Source: Chloroflexota bacterium
GTDB lineage: Bacteria; Chloroflexota; Limnocylindria; Limnocylindrales; CSP1-4
Reading direction: 5' to 3'
DNA length: 6,675 nucleotides
Assembly (NCBI GenBank): GCA_013696275.1
Contig: JACCYW010000370.1
Location: 1-6,675 of the forward strand
Shown here: in pieces, positions 1 through 5,673 of the stretch
Position numbering within the stretch: position 1 is the first letter of the stretch
Layout: each line of letters opens with the position of its first letter
Notes under the pieces: generated by a model
The model's input: only the letters and a program-made list of their open reading frames with translations
Databases searched by the model: none
Told to the model about the DNA's origin: nothing
Made by a program: the position numbers and the translations under genes

Positions 1-126
1 ACACGTGCGACCTCGCTTGACTCGCGGCTGGCTGTCACGCCACATCCAGGATGACCAGGGTTGGCGTAACGGTCGTCATCGGCACTCACTAAGGGAGTCG
101 CTGACCGAACCATGGGAGGATGGTCG

Positions 127-521
127 ATGAGTGACCAACGACGAATGGCCAGCTTGCTGGCGACGAGTCTGGCGCTTGGCGCGCTGGTCCTGGCAGCCGC
201 GCCGGCGACAGCGGGTGGCGCGGGAGCAGCAGAACGGGAAGGGAACTGCACGAGCTCGGCCGAATGGCGACTCGAGGTCGAGCGTGAGGACGGTGGCCTC
301 CAGGTGGACCTGCGCATCCGCCAGGACGATCAGGCTGGGCGCGTGTACGACATCCGCATCCGCCAGAACGGGAGCAAGTCCTTCGACGCGAACCGGACGA
401 CCAACGCGGACGGCGAGATCCGTCTCCGTCGACAGCGCCCGAACACGGCCGGTCCGACACCTTCGCCTTCAAAGCGCTCGGGCCGGGCACCATCGTGTGC
501 CACGGTTCGGTGACCATCTGA
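127..521 (+). CDS. Small secreted protein, unknown function, with an apparent 1-nt frameshift
   Basis: I do not recognise a named family. The start is ATG 127, preceded 6 nt upstream by GGAGGA (115-120); the ATG at 112 has no such site. The N-terminus is a typical Sec signal peptide: a short basic stretch (SDQRR), then a hydrophobic run ending in PATA before GGAG, about 29 residues. The mature part is hydrophilic and probably beta-rich, with a Cys near its start (GNCTSS). In the opening frame the protein would end at 513 with an unnatural Ser/Pro/Arg-rich tail. From 453 the third frame instead reads SDTFAFKALGPGTIVCHG and stops with TGA at 519-521. This supplies a second Cys that could pair with the first. 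Restoring one G at the GG of 451-452 gives a smooth 131-residue protein reading NTAG then SDTF. The gene converges on pgpH, with 48 bp between them. No convincing promoter is visible in 1-111; TTGACT at 17-22 lacks a good -10. Confidence 0.6.
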
Positions 522-569
522 CCGACCGCTACCCATCGTCGACGCCGGTCGTGGGACGCTCAAGGGCGT

Positions 570-2717
570 TCAGCGACCGACTGCCGCTCTCCGCGACTCC
601 AGCTCCACGATCTTGTTCTGTGGATATTCGATGCGCCGGTGATACATGCCCAGGAGTTGGGCCACGAACGCCTCACGGATGCGGTCCAGATCGCGCAAGG
701 TGAGATCGCAGTCGGAGAACTGCCCGTCATCCAGACGCTCGTGGATGATCCGGTCGACCATGCTGCGGATGGCCGGCCCATCCTGGCTGGTCAGGGAACG
801 CACAGAAGCTTCCACCCCGTCGGCCAGCATCAGGATGGCCGCCTCGCGGGTCTGCGGCTTCGGCCCGGTGTGGCGGAAGCGCCCCCGGTCCACCTTCGCT
901 TCCACCTCGCCGGCCTGGGGCGAACCGGGCACCACGCCAGCCGCCTCGACCGCCTCGCGCTTGGCCTTGGCCAGGAAGTAGCTCATGAGCGCCGTGCCGT
1001 GGTGCTGTGGGATGAACGAGATGATGGTCTTGGGCAGCCGATAGCGATAGCCCAGCTCGATCCCGTCCGGGACATGCGCGCGCACGATGGCAGCCGACCG
1101 TTCGGCGGTCAGCTCATCGTGCAGATTCTCCTGGCCGCCCTGGTTCTCGATGAACGCGGTCGGGTCGGCGAGTTTGCCGATGTCGTGGTAGTAGGCCGCG
1201 GCGCGGGTGACCAGAGGGTCGGCCCCGATGGCCTCGGCTGCCCGCTCGCCCAGGTTCCCCACCATCAACGAATGGTGGTAGGTGCCCGGCGTCTCCAGCA
1301 GGAGCCTGCGTAACAAGGGCTGGGATGGGTTGGCCAACTCCAGCAACTGGAAGGAGGTGGTGATACCGAAGAGATTGCCCAACATCGCGAACGTGCCCAC
1401 CGCTGCTACCGCTGCCCCGCCGGCGGCCGCCAGTGAAGCGCCCAGCAGCTGGAGCAGACCGGTCGCGTCGCGTTCACCGATGAGCGTGAACGCACTGACG
1501 ACCATGACATTGACCACCGCCATGGCCACCGCGGCCTGCACGAAGTTCGTTAGCCGCTCCCCACGGCGCACCACGATGATGCCGGCCAGCCCTCCCAGGA
1601 AGACATAGGCGGCCAGTTCGGAAGTGCCAGTGATGGCGCCGGCCACGACTCCCAACACTGCCATCGCCACCAGCGCCGTACCGCTATCGAGGAGCACGGC
1701 AAGCAGCAAGCCGACTGCGGCGACAGGCATGAAATAGGGCAGTACGGAGCGGTCCCCCGTCACCTTCAGCGCGAACGTGGCGAGCACGACCACCAGACCC
1801 AGCAGCACCAGCGAGTTGGCGCGGTGCCACAATTCCGGACGGAACCGCCACACCCAGCCCAGCAGGAGCGCGACCAGCAGCACCGACGTGAGCGCCCAGC
1901 CAGCGGTCTTGGCAAGGTCGGGCTGCGGGTCGAGCAGGCCCAGCTCGCGCAGTTGCTCGAAGAGTGCCGCATCGACGCGCTGGCCCTCGCGGACCACGAT
2001 CTCACCCTTGGTGATGCTGAACCTGACCTCGGGCACGGCGGCGGCGGCGGCCTGCATGGCTGCCTCGGTGCGGGCCTGATCGTAGGTCGAGTTGGCGACC
2101 AGCAGCGGCCCCAGGATGACCTGCGCCAGATCCCGCTCGGCCGGGCTGAAGCGGACCGCCAGACGCGCCCCCAGGGCCGCCCGTGCCTCGTTCAACTGGG
2201 TATCCCGGACCTCGGCCCGTTGCGCCGTCTCCAGGACTCGCGCCATCTCCGAGCGCATCGATGTCCACTGGGCTGGCGTCAGATCCTGGAGCGTCGAGAG
2301 CGCGTCCGGCGGCAGATCAGGAAGCGCCTCGGCGAGTGCTGCGCGGCGGACCGCCTCCGTCGACATCGCGGCGAAGGCAGCATCGACCGGCTCCATCGCC
2401 GCAGCGAAAGCTGCCGACTGGCGCTCGGCAGATGAGAAGCCCGTGTCGGCGGAGTAGTCGTACTGGGGCGGGGTGCGAAGGCGCGCCTCCGCCCGGCGTG
2501 CCTCGGTCTGTTCCTCCGACAGGATGTCGATGGACCTCGGCGCGGGCACGTCACGTCCGGCGATATCGCCGACCTGGCCAGGAAAGCCCGTGGGCAGGAT
2601 GTCGATGGATAGGATGACCGTCAGGCCGGCGATCATGAGCGATCCAGCCAGGGCGAGCCGCACGGCGTCGCGGCGGGTGAAGCCCGGCAGGCGGCGGCGG
2701 CGCGGCACGAACATCAT
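570..2717 (-). CDS. pgpH: 7TMR-HD cyclic-di-AMP phosphodiesterase (PgpH/YqfF family)
   Basis: This is a 715-residue inner-membrane protein of the PgpH/YqfF family, which hydrolyses the second messenger c-di-AMP to pApA. An N-terminal membrane anchor (about 20-40) is followed by a large extracytoplasmic 7TMR-HDED region (about 45-265, Ala/Glu-rich helices). A block of about seven membrane helices lies at about 272-450, and a cytosolic HD domain at about 470-695. The HD-domain hallmarks are all present: PGTYHHS (H481/H482), YYHDIGK (H511, D512), HVPDG (H548), IPQHHGT (H572/H573), GPKP and LADGVEAS (D633). Length matches the family, and no catalytic residue appears lost. ATG 2717 overlaps the yqeY stop (ATGA, 4 nt), and no separate SD is evident, so translational coupling to yqeY is likely. 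It is the last gene of the rpsU operon here. The phoH and ybeY genes that accompany yqfF in Firmicutes are absent from this strand. Activity and substrate are inferred from family membership. Confidence 0.95.
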   Translation of the reverse strand: MMFVPRRRRLPGFTRRDAVRLALAGSLMIAGLTVILSIDILPTGFPGQVGDIAGRDVPAPRSIDILSEEQTEARRAEARLRTPPQYDYSADTGFSSAERQSAAFAAAMEPVDAAFAAMSTEAVRRAALAEALPDLPPDALSTLQDLTPAQWTSMRSEMARVLETAQRAEVRDTQLNEARAALGARLAVRFSPAERDLAQVILGPLLVANSTYDQARTEAAMQAAAAAVPEVRFSITKGEIVVREGQRVDAALFEQLRELGLLDPQPDLAKTAGWALTSVLLVALLLGWVWRFRPELWHRANSLVLLGLVVVLATFALKVTGDRSVLPYFMPVAAVGLLLAVLLDSGTALVAMAVLGVVAGAITGTSELAAYVFLGGLAGIIVVRRGERLTNFVQAAVAMAVVNVMVVSAFTLIGERDATGLLQLLGASLAAAGGAAVAAVGTFAMLGNLFGITTSFQLLELANPSQPLLRRLLLETPGTYHHSLMVGNLGERAAEAIGADPLVTRAAAYYHDIGKLADPTAFIENQGGQENLHDELTAERSAAIVRAHVPDGIELGYRYRLPKTIISFIPQHHGTALMSYFLAKAKREAVEAAGVVPGSPQAGEVEAKVDRGRFRHTGPKPQTREAAILMLADGVEASVRSLTSQDGPAIRSMVDRIIHERLDDGQFSDCDLTLRDLDRIREAFVAQLLGMYHRRIEYPQNKIVELESRRAAVGR

Positions 2718-3187
2718 GGGTGGTCGTGGCCCGCCAGATCGAGCCGGGCAAGCTCTTGTGCGACCAGCCCGCTGACCTGTTTGCCGTCCGCTCGTCCTCG
2801 CGTCTGTGGAGCTAACCGGGCCATCACCCGGCCGAGGTCGCGCGCGGAGCCGGCTCCTGTCTCCGTGATGGCCTGGCTGACCAGCCGCCGGATCTCTTCC
2901 TCGTCGAGCTGTTGGGGCAGGAACGCAGCGAGTACCGCCACCTCGCGTTCCTCCCTCTGCGCCAGTTCCTGGCGTCCTGCCGAGCGAAAGGCTTCGATCG
3001 ACTCGCGACGCGTCTTCACCTCGCGCGAAAGCACGCCGATGAGCTCGTCGTCCGTAAGCGGTCGACGAGCTTCCTTCTCCACGTTGTAGGCGGCCGCGGT
3101 GGCCATCCTCAACGTGTCACGACGAAGCTCGTCGCGTTCAAGGATGGCGGACCGAAGCTCTTGTTGGAGACGCTGTGCGAGGGTCAC
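2714..3187 (-). CDS. yqeY: GatB/YqeY domain-containing protein
   Basis: This 157-residue soluble, strongly helical protein belongs to the YqeY family, whose fold is shared with the C-terminal tail domain of the amidotransferase subunit GatB. The family's exact role is unresolved; a tRNA-related function is proposed by homology. Visible hallmarks are the N-terminal LQQELRSAILERDELRRDTLRM helix region, the VEKEARRPLTDDELIGVL stretch, KTRRESIEAFRSAGR, the AAFLPQQLDEEEI motif (about 90-100), and a C-terminal DLGRVMARLAPQTRGRADGK segment typical of the family. The start is GTG 3187 with GAGGAG (3199-3194) 6 nt upstream. That SD is buried in a 9-bp hairpin (3195-3218) directly after the rpsU stop. 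The 37-nt gap from rpsU and the 4-nt overlap with pgpH place it in the middle of an operon. The rpsU-yqeY neighbourhood is conserved in many bacteria, which supports the call. Confidence 0.93.
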   Translation of the reverse strand: MTLAQRLQQELRSAILERDELRRDTLRMATAAAYNVEKEARRPLTDDELIGVLSREVKTRRESIEAFRSAGRQELAQREEREVAVLAAFLPQQLDEEEIRRLVSQAITETGAGSARDLGRVMARLAPQTRGRADGKQVSGLVAQELARLDLAGHDHP

Positions 3188-3194
3188 CCGATGC

Positions 3195-3218
3195 TCCTCG
3201 GCCAGTCAGGGCCGAGGA
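3195..3218 (-). promoter_or_regulatory. Hairpin that sequesters the yqeY ribosome-binding site
   Basis: In the minus-strand RNA, TCCTCGGCC (3218-3210) pairs perfectly with GGCCGAGGA (3203-3195) across the six-nucleotide loop CTGACT. This is a 9-bp, mostly G-C stem. Its 3' arm contains GAGGA of the yqeY SD (GAGGAG 3199-3194). The stem begins 6 nt after the rpsU stop codon (TGA 3227-3225), so a ribosome terminating on rpsU would be expected to open it. No T-run follows, so it does not look like an intrinsic terminator. The inferred role is coupling of yqeY, and through the overlap pgpH, to rpsU translation. Confidence 0.7.
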
Positions 3219-3224
3219 CTGCGA

Positions 3225-3404
3225 TCAGTCCTGACGACTGGCCTTCTTGCGCTTGGCTTCCTTGCGCTTGCGCTTGACGCTGGGCTTCTCGTAGTGCTCA
3301 CGTCTGCGAGCCTCCGCGAGGATGCCGCTCTGTTGGATCTTCTTGTTGAAGCGTCGCAGCGCACTCTCGAAGGTCTCGTTCTCACCGACACGGACCTCAG
3401 CGAT
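3225..3404 (-). CDS. rpsU: Small ribosomal subunit protein bS21, apparent ATC start codon
   Basis: This encodes bS21, a 59-residue basic protein of the 30S platform that sits near the 16S 3' end and the anti-Shine-Dalgarno. The codons read (M)AEVRVGENETFESALRRF, then NKKIQQSGILAEARRREHYE, then KPSVKRKRKEAKRKKASRQD. This is an unmistakable full-length match to the family, including the Lys/Arg-rich C-terminal helix. The residue aligning with the initiator Met is encoded by ATC (3404-3402). An in-frame TGA lies three codons upstream (3413-3411), and no in-frame ATG, GTG or TTG occurs before the conserved core, so ATC is the only sensible start. Gene callers limited to the usual three starts would miss this gene. 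It is the first gene of the operon with yqeY and pgpH, downstream of a strong promoter and a structured leader. A base error turning ATG into ATC cannot be excluded, but the SD spacing fits this codon well. Confidence 0.93.
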   Translation of the reverse strand: MAEVRVGENETFESALRRFNKKIQQSGILAEARRREHYEKPSVKRKRKEAKRKKASRQD

Positions 3405-3407
3405 CGG

Positions 3408-3419
3408 GGATCACCTCCT
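3408..3419 (-). promoter_or_regulatory. Extended 12-nt Shine-Dalgarno of rpsU
   Basis: The minus strand reads AGGAGGTGATCC, which is complementary over all 12 nt to the near-universal bacterial 16S 3' tail GGATCACCTCCT. AGGAGG ends 9 nt before the ATC codon, a workable spacing. Ordinary SDs in this window pair over 4-6 nt. The length of this match probably compensates for the weak start codon. It also makes translation sensitive to anti-SD accessibility, which bS21 itself is known to affect in Flavobacterium. Confidence 0.85.
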
Positions 3420-3422
3420 CGA

Positions 3423-3437
3423 TGGCAGTTCCTGCCA
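3423..3437 (-). promoter_or_regulatory. Leader hairpin directly upstream of the rpsU SD
   Basis: TGGCAG and CTGCCA form a perfect 6-bp stem around a three-nucleotide GAA loop. The stem ends 3 nt before the 12-nt SD. It could act as a stacking or standby element for 30S binding, or as part of a larger autoregulatory leader structure. There is no T-run, so it is not a terminator. The sequence is clear, but the function is inferred. Confidence 0.5.
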
Positions 3438-3492
3438 CGGGTGTTGTCGCACCTCGGTCCGACCGCCGTGGTTCGGTCCGTAGGGCGGCGGC

Positions 3493-3521
3493 AGTGTAGC
3501 CGAGCCTTCGGATGCGGTCAA
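3493..3521 (-). promoter_or_regulatory. Sigma-70-type promoter of the rpsU-yqeY-pgpH operon
   Basis: The minus strand carries TTGACC (-35, 3521-3516), exactly 17 bp of spacer, and TACACT (-10, 3498-3493). Transcription would start near 3486, giving a leader of roughly 80 nt ahead of the ATC start of rpsU. The leader is G/C-rich. It holds two direct copies of the octamer seen on the plus strand as TCGGTCCG (3454-3461 and 3473-3480) and the hairpin at 3423-3437. No transcription terminator separates rpsU from the downstream genes. Confidence 0.8.
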
Positions 3522-3624
3522 ACACGGTTTGTCTTTACCTAGCTGCGCGGTACCCCAGCGCGATCCGGGCCGGGGACGCCCAGGCGCAGACTATGTCGAT
3601 CGACTCACGGGGTCACTCTGTGGG

Positions 3625-4419
3625 TTACTCTTGGCGGTCGGCGATGGACCGGACCTGGGCGACCAGCGCATCGAAGTCAGTCCCCTCGATCCCGTCGAAG
3701 AGGCCACTGTGGTCGCCGGAAGTATCTGGCAATCGCTCCGCGCGGCCGTCGAACTCGCGGATAACGCCCTGGAGTGGATTGATCGGCAGATACCAGTATC
3801 GGTACGGGTCGCCCGGTGTAGGCGGCAGGCCATTCCGAGCCCGATCAGCTGCCTCATTGAGGAGGAACATCAGGTGTGGCTCCTCGGGTACGTTCTCCAG
3901 CACTTGGCCGACATCCTCTCGGCTCGGGATGAACATCGTGACCTCGACCTCACCAGGCTGCCGCGTTTCTGGATCTCCCTTGATGAGGTCATCGATGGCG
4001 AATCGCGCGGTAACGAAACGCAGTGTCATCGCCGCATCTGGTTGATCCTCGTGGATGATGTTGCTGGGACCCTGTCGTACATCAGCCACTTTCGCCACCG
4101 CGATGAGATCCGAAGCGCGGACGATATCGGATAAAGAGCCGAACTGATATGCGAAGTCGCCGTCATAGGTGAGAGGATCCCAAAAGAGGTCCGAACGTTC
4201 CCGAGGATCGACTTCAGCGGTAGGCGTCGATTCTGCTGATCCACCGGGCACCAGGGACTGGACCACGGTCGAATTGCTCGTCGACGACGCTCCATCCTCG
4301 CCCGCCACGGGGCTTGGCGTAGAGGGAATCGAAGCGGCCGGCGCAGCCGCCCCGAGCGACCGACAGGAGACGAGGAGTGCTGCGCCGAGAACAGCCCCTG
4401 CAAATCGCTGGCGTCGCAT
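3625..4419 (-). CDS. Predicted lipoprotein of unknown function, coupled to a metalloprotease
   Basis: No named family is recognised. The 264-residue product begins with a lipoprotein signal peptide: basic MRRQRF, a hydrophobic stretch, and the lipobox LVSC with the lipidated Cys at position 19. A Ser/Thr/Pro/Ala-rich linker (about 20-75) would project the rest from the membrane. The globular part (about 94-230) has the look of a small beta-rich domain found in other exported proteins: SLSDIVRASDLIAVAKV, an IDDLIKGDP turn, a stretch of beta strands, MFLLNEA, and YWYLPINPLQGVIREFDG. The start is ATG 4419, which overlaps the stop of the upstream protease gene (TGATG). SDs GGAGG (4434-4430) and GGAG (4428-4425) lie within the protease's last codons. 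Co-translation suggests it partners, anchors or restrains the protease, but this is inference. It ends with TAA at 3627-3625, about 100 bp from the rpsU promoter. Confidence 0.85.
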   Translation of the reverse strand: MRRQRFAGAVLGAALLVSCRSLGAAAPAASIPSTPSPVAGEDGASSTSNSTVVQSLVPGGSAESTPTAEVDPRERSDLFWDPLTYDGDFAYQFGSLSDIVRASDLIAVAKVADVRQGPSNIIHEDQPDAAMTLRFVTARFAIDDLIKGDPETRQPGEVEVTMFIPSREDVGQVLENVPEEPHLMFLLNEAADRARNGLPPTPGDPYRYWYLPINPLQGVIREFDGRAERLPDTSGDHSGLFDGIEGTDFDALVAQVRSIADRQE

Positions 4420-5036
4420 CAGTACTCCACCTCCAGATGATTGACGTCATGGTTGTGGAGACTGACCGGATAGGGTGGTCGAGTCCCATCCCACATGCAG
4501 GAGGAATCCGCGTCCGGATGTTGATGATCGTCGCTGTGCCTCAAGCCCAGGGTGTGACCGATCTCGTGACATGCATAGTGCTTCTTCTCGATTGCCTCGT
4601 CATAGCTCGCCGGGTATCGTCCGTTGTTGAAATATGCGATCTGTGACCGGTACCAACGAGAGTCGCCACTGCCTCCGAATACCGCGTCCGGTGAGCAGGT
4701 CGTCCAGGCTCTGAACGGCACACCGGAATAGTCACCGTCGAACACCTTCACGTCCACACCGGCTTGTGTCGTGACCCTCATTGCGAGGATGCCACCGATG
4801 GAGTCGAAGTCTTGATCCAGTGACTCAACGATGCGGGTCTCAAGGCCGCTCTCGAAGTTCGCTTCGATCCATACAAAGTGCTGGTTGTCATCCGCTGTAC
4901 ATTGACTCAGGGGATCGCCTATCGCGCAGCGGTAGTCCGGGTCGAGCGCTCCCCAATTGCCCGCGGACACTGTAGGGGCGAGAAGCGATAGCAGCCCGGC
5001 CACCGCGAGTACCCCAGCGCGGCCCACTCGTTGCAT
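4419..5036 (-). CDS. Exported matrixin-like zinc metalloprotease (metzincin)
   Basis: This is a 205-residue secreted protease of the metzincin clan. The start ATG 5036 has GGAGGA 4 nt upstream; GTG 5048 and TTG 5039 are in frame but would place the SD inside the gene. Residues 1-25 form a Sec signal peptide ending TVSA before GNW. The catalytic motif HEIGHTLGLRH (about 157-167) provides three zinc-binding His and the general-base Glu. It is followed by SSCMWDG, whose Met (about 181) fits the conserved Met-turn. Four or more Cys in the mature chain suggest disulfides. No propeptide with a cysteine switch is obvious, and the protein is short, essentially a minimal catalytic domain. The substrate is unknown. 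It is the first gene of a two-gene unit with the lipoprotein (TGATG overlap). Its GC content is lower than that of pgpH in hand-counted samples (several 60-nt stretches at 52-65% against mostly 70-80%). Confidence 0.9.
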   Translation of the reverse strand: MQRVGRAGVLAVAGLLSLLAPTVSAGNWGALDPDYRCAIGDPLSQCTADDNQHFVWIEANFESGLETRIVESLDQDFDSIGGILAMRVTTQAGVDVKVFDGDYSGVPFRAWTTCSPDAVFGGSGDSRWYRSQIAYFNNGRYPASYDEAIEKKHYACHEIGHTLGLRHSDDHQHPDADSSCMWDGTRPPYPVSLHNHDVNHLEVEY

Positions 5037-5053
5037 CAAGTCCTCCACCCGGA

Positions 5054-5082
5054 CTCGCCCGGCGTAACCGCCAGGCGGCGAG
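5054..5082 (-). promoter_or_regulatory. Hairpin in the metalloprotease 5' leader
   Basis: An outer stem CTCGCC/GGCGAG (5054-5059 with 5077-5082) encloses an inner GGCG/CGCC stem (5061-5064 with 5069-5072) and a TAAC loop. It lies about 8 nt upstream of the GGAGGA SD of the protease. It may modulate translation. There is no T-run. The function is inferred only. Confidence 0.35.
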
Positions 5083-5285
5083 CCCGCATCGTGGGAGGAT
5101 AGCGCCCTGGCTACTTCTTTGGCTACTCACTCACTCGCCCGCGCAACCGGAGTCAAATAGGTGTCTTGGACATCCACGGTCGACTCGGTGGAGCGGGCCG
5201 TGGGGAGGTCGGGAGTCGCCAGCACGGTGTTTTCACGATCACCGAAGCGGAAAGCCGCCAGGACCCATCAACGGCCGCCATTGAG

Positions 5286-5303
5286 CGTCCCGCACACGGG
5301 ACG
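5286..5303. repeat. Perfect 7-bp inverted repeat with CACA loop
   Basis: CGTCCCG and CGGGACG are separated by CACA. No T-run follows on either strand, so it is not a canonical intrinsic terminator. It could be an operator or an RNA hairpin. Function is unknown. Confidence 0.5.
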
Positions 5304-5385
5304 TAGCTCGGTAACCGGTGCTTATCGTGGGATCTGACCGGCCAAGTCGCAGCCAGGGCACCGCGGCTGAGGCGGTAGCCCCATC

Positions 5386-5417
5386 GATTCCACATCCACT
5401 TCATTCATCGTGGAATC
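5386..5417. repeat. 8-bp inverted repeat GATTCCAC/GTGGAATC, operator-like
   Basis: GATTCCAC (5386-5393) and GTGGAATC (5410-5417) are perfect inverted copies separated by 16 bp. The right half is part of ATCGTGGAATCTG (5407-5419), which recurs with one mismatch at 5324-5336. The layout resembles a spaced binding site for a dimeric regulator of the divergent genes. This is an inference from symmetry only. Confidence 0.4.
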
Positions 5418-5499
5418 TGCCAGCTACCCACGGTTATGAACTGCGGTGTCGAAGGGTCGACTCGATGCTCTCCGCGGTCCCCGCATCTCACCAAGGGGC

Positions 5500-5528
5500 T
5501 TGCCACGGGGCGACCCGAGGGTCATGAT
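5500..5528 (+). promoter_or_regulatory. Candidate promoter for the 5602 small ORF and RIO kinase gene
   Basis: TTGCCA (5500-5505, 5 of 6 to TTGACA), a 17-bp spacer and CATGAT (5523-5528, 4 of 6 to TATAAT) point toward the RIO gene. Initiation would fall near 5535, inside the first 19-bp repeat copy. In GC-rich DNA such a match can arise by chance, so confidence is moderate to low. Confidence 0.4.
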
Positions 5529-5529
5529 G

Positions 5530-5574
5530 CGCCGGACGACGACGCCGCACAACGACGCCGGACGACGACGCCGC
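5530..5574 (+). repeat. Two copies of a 19-bp direct repeat, 26-bp period
   Basis: CGCCGGACGACGACGCCGC occurs at 5530-5548 and again, identically, at 5556-5574, separated by acaacga. Each unit is itself built on GAC/ACG triplets. The pair lies between the candidate promoter and the AGGAGG of the small ORF, so it would be in the mRNA leader or act as a paired protein-binding site. Replication slippage in low-complexity sequence is the simplest origin. Confidence 0.75.
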
Positions 5575-5601
5575 GGCCCGCTGAGCGACGAAGGAGGCAC
5601 T

Positions 5602-5673
5602 GTGCGAATAGTCGATACATCGACGACGCCTTCCCGCCGGTCGGGTTGTCGCTCGCGCAGCGCGCGCCTCTAG
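5602..5673 (+). CDS. Possible 23-codon small ORF or leader peptide upstream of the RIO gene
   Basis: AGGAGG (5592-5597) is the strongest SD-like site on the plus strand of this window. It sits 4 nt before GTG 5602, which opens MRIVDTSTTPSRRSGCRSRS and ends three residues later at TAG 5671-5673. The peptide is basic and Ser/Arg-rich and resembles nothing I know. It could be a leader peptide, a small protein, or the start of a longer gene broken by an indel like those elsewhere in this window, although no downstream frame gives a convincing continuation. The 4-nt spacing is on the short side. Confidence 0.25.
   Translation: MRIVDTSTTPSRRSGCRSRSARL

Noticed and set aside
17..46. TTGACT with CACATC as a promoter for the 127 gene
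   Set aside because: The -35 is good, but the candidate -10 matches only two of six bases at acceptable spacing.
523..551. 6-bp inverted repeat CGACCG/CGGTCG between the converging genes as a bidirectional terminator
   Set aside because: The loop is 17 nt and no T-run follows on either strand. It is too weak to call, though the position would suit a terminator.
639..2617. Several long plus-strand open frames opposite pgpH
   Set aside because: They are antisense shadows of a gene whose family motifs are all in frame on the minus strand; the frames are Arg/Ala/Pro-rich and carry no domains.
3404..3420. Plus-strand GGATCACCTCCTC looks like the 3' end of a 16S rRNA gene
   Set aside because: None of the conserved 16S sequence that should precede it is present, and the minus strand reads directly into bS21. 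The match is the extended SD of rpsU, which is complementary to the 16S tail.
3595..3604. 10-bp palindrome GTCGATCGAC downstream of the lipoprotein stop
   Set aside because: It is a short TCGA-type palindrome of the kind common in GC-rich DNA, with no loop and no T-run. It gives no support for a terminator or operator.
5128..5156. TTGACT (minus strand) with TGAGTG as the protease promoter
   Set aside because: The -10 lacks the conserved second-position A and final T. Only the -35 is convincing, so it is mentioned but not called.
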